From Candidatus Nitrotoga sp. HW29 (lineage in GTDB: Bacteria; Pseudomonadota; Gammaproteobacteria; Burkholderiales; Gallionellaceae): a stretch of DNA of 58,126 nucleotides. The notes below the pieces were generated by a model. That model worked only from the letters and a program-made list of their open reading frames with translations, was not told the DNA's origin and did no database searches. A program made the translations under genes and the position numbers. The DNA is taken from the NCBI RefSeq assembly GCF_924101635.2, contig NZ_CAKMAA020000028.1, forward strand, positions 1 to 58,126, given 5' to 3'. Shown here piece by piece: positions 54,978-58,126 of the stretch; position 1 is the stretch's first letter; every line of letters starts with the position of its first letter.

Positions 54978-55196
54978 TCAATGCCGCATGACGTAGGTAT
55001 TCTGAATCCAGACCAGCGTTGTTTTTGCGCGGCGCAAATCCATGCCGGATTCAAGATAGCGGTCGGACATTTCACTCATGTCCATACCCAAGGAGATCTC
55101 ACGAAAAAATGCGATGTGATGCCGTCCGATTTTTCTCTCAACCGCGATTGCCGGACCCATCTCGATGTTAATTGGTGTTCCTGCAAGCACCACCAT
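54978..55196 (-). CDS. Small third gene of the partition operon, unknown function
   Basis: A 72-residue frame that begins 3 bases after the ParR-like stop (TGATGCATG), on the same strand. Sequence: MVVLAGTPINIEMGPAIAVE, RKIGRHHIAFFREISLGMDM and more, without membrane segments. No family recognised. The tight spacing suggests coupling, but it could be a partial gene cut by the boundary with the methylase relic. Confidence 0.4.
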   Translation of the reverse strand: MVVLAGTPINIEMGPAIAVERKIGRHHIAFFREISLGMDMSEMSDRYLESGMDLRRAKTTLVWIQNTYVMRH

Positions 55197-55199
55197 GCA

Positions 55200-55451
55200 T
55201 CAAACCTGATCGAATATTCTTTTCACTATCCCAGACGGGCTGCCGTGACTGGCTGGCTGAGTTGCATCAGGAGTCGCTTCTTGAGCAGGGGTAACTGCCG
55301 GCGCTTTGTTTATTGGCCTTCCGCCATTCAGAACTGACAAACCAAGCGAGGCAAGCATCCTCATCCGTTCCGCTCTGGCGCGCAGCGGGAATGCAGACAG
55401 GTCGGCCTGCAATTCTGGATACCCCTCGAAATAATTGATGGTGATGCGCAT
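55200..55451 (-). CDS. parR: Small partner of the ParM-like protein (ParR-position)
   Basis: An 83-residue protein starting MRITINYFEGYPELQADLSA, followed by RARAERMRMLASLGLSVLNG, whose helix pattern could be a ribbon-helix-helix-type DNA-binding end, and a flexible tail (PAVTPAQEATPDATQPASHG) ending VKRIFDQV. In actin-type partition loci the gene downstream of parM is the DNA-binding adaptor ParR, so the role is inferred from position. GGAGGT lies within the end of parM, and the ATG is 1 base after the parM stop. Confidence 0.6.
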   Translation of the reverse strand: MRITINYFEGYPELQADLSAFPLRARAERMRMLASLGLSVLNGGRPINKAPAVTPAQEATPDATQPASHGSPSGIVKRIFDQV

Positions 55452-55452
55452 C

Positions 55453-56424
55453 TTAGGTAGCACCTCCACGCCAGAACCCTCTCGCATTAGCGAATATAGA
55501 ATCATGGGCTACGGATACCGGAACTTGATGAAAAGCAGCTTTGATTGCCGCTTCGTAGAAGGGAGCGCCTCCGCCAACCAACACAATCGTGTCGATATCA
55601 GAATCCTCTTTTCTGAGCGATTCTTGAAGTTGCGCGCCAACAATGTGGCTAACTTTGGATGATGCATCTGCCAGATAGGGGGCCATATCTATCCGCGCCC
55701 CAAACACGGATACGGTGTTGCGTCCTGATCTGATTGCGTTCTCCAGCTTTCCCCTGCCGGGGTTGCCGCCATGATCCCTGGAAATTAACACCGCAGCCTC
55801 ATCCAAAATGACCGAAGCCGCATCCAGGCTTGTTCCAGATGAGGCTCGCTTGAATTCGCCATTAACCAGCAATACCCAGTCAACCGAGAAGAAGCCTGGA
55901 TCGACCACTAGAATACTGGCATCCTCAACCTGGCTCGGATCACCAAGACCGTGCAAGTAGTCCACAAACCCGCCCAAAGGTTGAGGCACGATCTTTACAT
56001 CCTTTACTACAACCTTCCGGCATGGCGTAACCTGATGTTCGCCTTTCATGGTCTCGACCAAACGAGTACGAAGATTTGCATCGAAGTATTGGCTGGTTGG
56101 CAACCCGGTCACAACCTTGTCAATTTCACTCAAACCGGACAGCAGCAGGCCGGAATAAAACAACGCACGATAGGAATCCGTTGCGGTGTAATCCTTGTGC
56201 AGTTCGCGCGCCCAGTTTTCGATTCTGTCGTGGCTGATCGCTGCGGCGAACTCGCGACCATCCACCAAAACGCGCACGGCATCGTCATCCCCCATGATTC
56301 TTTGCCCGATGTGATCAGACGGAGCCGCGCCTGCTGGGCGGTTCACCAATACAGGGTCGCCACCTTTGTCACCATAGGCAATCTTTAGATTCGAGTAACC
56401 TATATCCATTCCAATCACGTTCAT
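55453..56424 (-). CDS. parM: ParM/StbA-like actin ATPase for plasmid segregation
   Basis: A 324-residue actin-fold protein: phosphate 1 loop VIGMDIGYSNLKIAYGDKGG, SEIDKVVTGLPTSQYFDANL, phosphate 2 loop ILVVDPGFFSVDWVLLVNGE, and adenosine motif TIVLVGGGAPFYEAAIKAAF. It polymerises to push replicons apart. Start chosen at MNVIGMD, preceded by GGAGAAGG; a longer open frame upstream to 56652 has no site and overlaps the promoter. It leads the operon parM-parR-orf72 and is divergent from repA. Confidence 0.88.
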   Translation of the reverse strand: MNVIGMDIGYSNLKIAYGDKGGDPVLVNRPAGAAPSDHIGQRIMGDDDAVRVLVDGREFAAAISHDRIENWARELHKDYTATDSYRALFYSGLLLSGLSEIDKVVTGLPTSQYFDANLRTRLVETMKGEHQVTPCRKVVVKDVKIVPQPLGGFVDYLHGLGDPSQVEDASILVVDPGFFSVDWVLLVNGEFKRASSGTSLDAASVILDEAAVLISRDHGGNPGRGKLENAIRSGRNTVSVFGARIDMAPYLADASSKVSHIVGAQLQESLRKEDSDIDTIVLVGGGAPFYEAAIKAAFHQVPVSVAHDSIFANARGFWRGGAT

Positions 56425-56567
56425 TGCCTTCTCCTTAAAATTAACTTCACAACAACCCCAGAGCGTCTCCAGTTCGCCTGCACCGCAGCCACCGAAGCCA
56501 ACAAGCGCCCCAGCACGTCCACAGCACGTGTGCGAATTATTGATGAGCGAGAAAATATAATTCGGCA

Positions 56568-56593
56568 GATTCTCGGCAAATTTGCCGAGAATC
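56568..56593. promoter_or_regulatory. 26-bp perfect palindrome between parM and repA
   Basis: GATTCTCGGCAAA followed directly by TTTGCCGAGAATC, no spacer. It lies 17 bases before the TTG start of repA and about 145 bases upstream of parM, so one bound protein could control both divergent units. RepA, ParR or an unlinked repressor are candidates. Confidence 0.7.
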
Positions 56594-56609
56594 TCTCTAT
56601 CGCGCCAAA

Positions 56610-57452
56610 TTGAACAAACTAAACTCACAGGATATTCATTTCGCGGCACCACCTATGCCGGTTCAAATATCGCCCGAACCCTTCACCCATATTTACTTTG
56701 CTGATGTGTTTGGCGCAGACAATGCCAACAGGAATCCTGTCGTTTGCACGCCTTTCTCTTTGTCTGCCGGGGATTTAGAGGCTCGACGCTTTGATCTGGA
56801 TGGACAATTCTTCGAGATAACCCCCAGCGCAACGGGGCTTCCGACCATGCGCGACAAGGATGTCTGGCTTTACTGTGTGAGCTGGCTGGCCAATGCCATG
56901 TTTGATGAGCGGCACGAGGACTTGAGCCGCAATCTGCGATTTACTGCACGCGAATTTCTTGATTTCAGCAAGCGGGGAAACGGTGGGGCTCAATACGATG
57001 GCTTGGTTCAGGCACTCGATAGACTCGCCGGAAGCAAGATCACAACGAACATTCCCCCGCCAGCAGAAACCAAGGAAAGCGGCGACAGCTTCAATTTGAT
57101 TCGTTACGAGGCAGAACTGGATCGTGATGGATGCATTGATGCGGTGAATATTGAATTGCCTGAGCGGCTCTACCATTTCGCGACAGACTGGACGCATGTG
57201 TGCGCCATGCACCCGGACTACTTCATGCTCACGCCATTACACAGGCTGATCTACATGCTCGCCAAAATACATTGTGGCGTGTGGAAGCCGTGGGCTGTAC
57301 CTCTCAATGAATTACACCGACTGACTGGATGTTCCTCGCCTTTTCGCAATTTCAAAATATCCGTGCAAGGGCTGCTTAAGGACAACTCTATCCCTGAATA
57401 TCGGGTGGAAATGGACGCGCAAAAAGTGACGGCAACCTTTTACCGTAAATGA
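56610..57452 (+). CDS. repA: Replication initiator protein RepA (RPA family)
   Basis: A 280-residue plasmid-type initiator. The RPA pattern is seen in TPFSLSAGDLEARRFDLDGQ, ITPSATGLPTMRDKDVWLYC, RFTAREFLDFSKRGNGGAQY, GLVQALDRLAGSKITTNI, and a second winged-helix half FMLTPLHRLIYMLAKIHCGV and LNELHRLTGCSSPFRNFKIS. The start is uncertain: TTG at 56610 lacks a ribosome site and is very close to the palindrome; ATG at 56655 would shorten it by 15 residues. The iterons begin 10 bases after its stop. Confidence 0.88.
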   Translation: MNKLNSQDIHFAAPPMPVQISPEPFTHIYFADVFGADNANRNPVVCTPFSLSAGDLEARRFDLDGQFFEITPSATGLPTMRDKDVWLYCVSWLANAMFDERHEDLSRNLRFTAREFLDFSKRGNGGAQYDGLVQALDRLAGSKITTNIPPPAETKESGDSFNLIRYEAELDRDGCIDAVNIELPERLYHFATDWTHVCAMHPDYFMLTPLHRLIYMLAKIHCGVWKPWAVPLNELHRLTGCSSPFRNFKISVQGLLKDNSIPEYRVEMDAQKVTATFYRK

Positions 57453-57461
57453 TTATGCGAT

Positions 57462-57621
57462 CTGTAAATCGAATGCACCTGTTCTGGGTTACCTGTAAAG
57501 CGAATGCACCTGTTCTGGATTACCAGTAAAACGAATGCATTCTTATCTGCATGAATAACAAGGTAATAGGCGCTGTAAATCAAATGCAAACGCTTTTTTG
57601 GAGTGCTGTAAATCGAATGCA
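57462..57621. repeat. Iteron array, probable replication origin (oriV)
   Basis: Five 16-bp repeats with consensus CTGTAAATCGAATGCA: 57462-57477, 57493-57508, 57524-57539, 57573-57588 and 57606-57621. The first three are exactly 31 bp apart and share the spacer CCTGTTCTGGRTTAC; the others are 49 and 33 bp on. A spacing near three helical turns puts the sites on one face of the DNA, fitting RepA binding. The following AT-rich stretch (57641-57720) may be the melting site. Confidence 0.9.
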
Positions 57622-57720
57622 CTTTCTGCGCGGAATCGGCGATGCGCTTAGATGTAAAGTTGCGCTGAAACGACAGATTCCGCACGGGGAGAAATTATTG
57701 TTTTTTTGGTAGAGGGAATC

Positions 57721-58126
57721 ATGGGAGAGCAAGTTATGGATGAAATGGAAGTGGGAGATGCGATTAGCCTGTTGCGAGTCAGGCTCGAAGCGCTCGAAAC
57801 GAAGGCAGCAGATTTTTGCAAGCAACACTTTGATTTTGTCATGGCAGAAAATAAGGCTAGAGCATGGGAGCAAAGGAGCGTCTTGTATGCACAGGCCAGA
57901 ATGCGTGACAACACCTTGGGTGTTGCGTGGTACGAGGTTCATTGGTACGGATCAAAGGCCGCCAAAACTCGCAGGATGACCAAAAAGCTTATTCGCAAAC
58001 CCAAAAACAAACATGGCTACAACCTGGATGCGCTGCGCAAGTTGGCCCAGCCATGGGAAGTGGATATGGTGCGAGACACTGAACATGATCTTTGCGGTAT
58101 ACGGCGCGAAGCGACATTCATTGGAA
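57721..58126 (+). CDS. MobI-like conjugative transfer protein (partial, runs off window)
   Basis: An open frame of at least 135 codons: MGEQVMDEMEVGDAISLLRV, LEALETKAADFCKQHFDFVM, then VAWYEVHWYGSKAAKTRRMT, HGYNLDALRKLAQPWEVDMV and DTEHDLCGIRREATFIG. A coiled N-terminus and the WYxVxW...L.K...WE...D..L..IR..H-type C-part recall MobI, the auxiliary protein acting at oriT in SXT ICEs and IncA/C plasmids. The match is by recalled pattern, so moderate. If right, oriT and the relaxase gene lie just to the right. The first or second ATG (57721, 57736) may be the start. Confidence 0.55.
   Translation, partial: MGEQVMDEMEVGDAISLLRVRLEALETKAADFCKQHFDFVMAENKARAWEQRSVLYAQARMRDNTLGVAWYEVHWYGSKAAKTRRMTKKLIRKPKNKHGYNLDALRKLAQPWEVDMVRDTEHDLCGIRREATFIG

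Noticed and set aside
55453-56652. Longer ParM frame starting at 56652
   Set aside because: The first 76 codons cross the promoter and palindrome region and read unnaturally; the start at 56424 has a strong ribosome site.
57462-57621. CRISPR array
   Set aside because: Repeats are 16 bp, spacers are partly identical and short, and no cas genes are present; they are iterons next to repA.

Overview
The window looks like a betaproteobacterial chromosome, probably order Nitrosomonadales (Gallionellaceae-like). This is inferred from the character of its housekeeping proteins (FolD, LeuA, GlnA, Ppa, HtpG, GuaB, GuaA, a RIO1-type kinase) and moderate GC, not from a database match. A large integrated conjugative element starts directly downstream of guaA and runs off the right end.

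Positions 1-23082 are mostly core chromosome. The left edge holds a broken IS481-type transposase and a tyrosine recombinase fragment. Then come a SYLF protein, a cyclic-nucleotide-binding protein, folD, an FKBP, an outer membrane protein, tRNA-Arg(CCT), leuA with a leucine-rich leader peptide, glnA, ppa, an FGGY kinase, a HIT protein, htpG, a RIO kinase, a VOC protein, two tandem DUF1566 proteins, a membrane protein coupled to an alpha/beta hydrolase, guaB and guaA.

Positions 23083-43294 are the left part and transfer core of the element. They hold a P4-type integrase with repeated putative arm sites, an AlpA-like factor, a BRO/P22AR-type protein, an XRE regulator with two matching palindromes, and an FlhD/FlhC-like pair resembling the SetDC/AcaDC activators of SXT ICEs and IncA/C plasmids. 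A long F-type mating-pair-formation run follows: transglycosylase, OmpA-like lipoprotein, traA-L-E-K-B, dsbC, traV, traC, trbI, traF, traH, traG. traW, traU, traN, traD and the relaxase are not in this run.

Positions 43295-54927 are cargo. The most notable part is a reactive-chlorine cluster: a periplasmic chlorite dismutase (cld) divergent from an ECF sigma factor/DUF1109 anti-sigma pair (SigF/NrsF type), next to a thioredoxin-like/MsrB pair that looks like one fusion gene split by a frameshift. Then come a group II intron without a reverse transcriptase, a VapBC pair, a HigB toxin with a HigA-like antitoxin carrying an ImmA/IrrE peptidase domain, a membrane/SH3 protein with a RelB-like tail coupled to a RelE toxin and bracketed by 28-bp direct repeats, a pentapeptide-repeat protein with a membrane C-terminus, and a decayed DNA methyltransferase.

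Positions 54978-58126 form a plasmid-like maintenance module: a ParM-like actin with two small coupled genes, a palindrome in the divergent promoter region, a RepA-type initiator, five iterons, and the start of a MobI-like gene. The element therefore combines site-specific integration, conjugation, and autonomous replication and partition, and carries chlorite detoxification as cargo.
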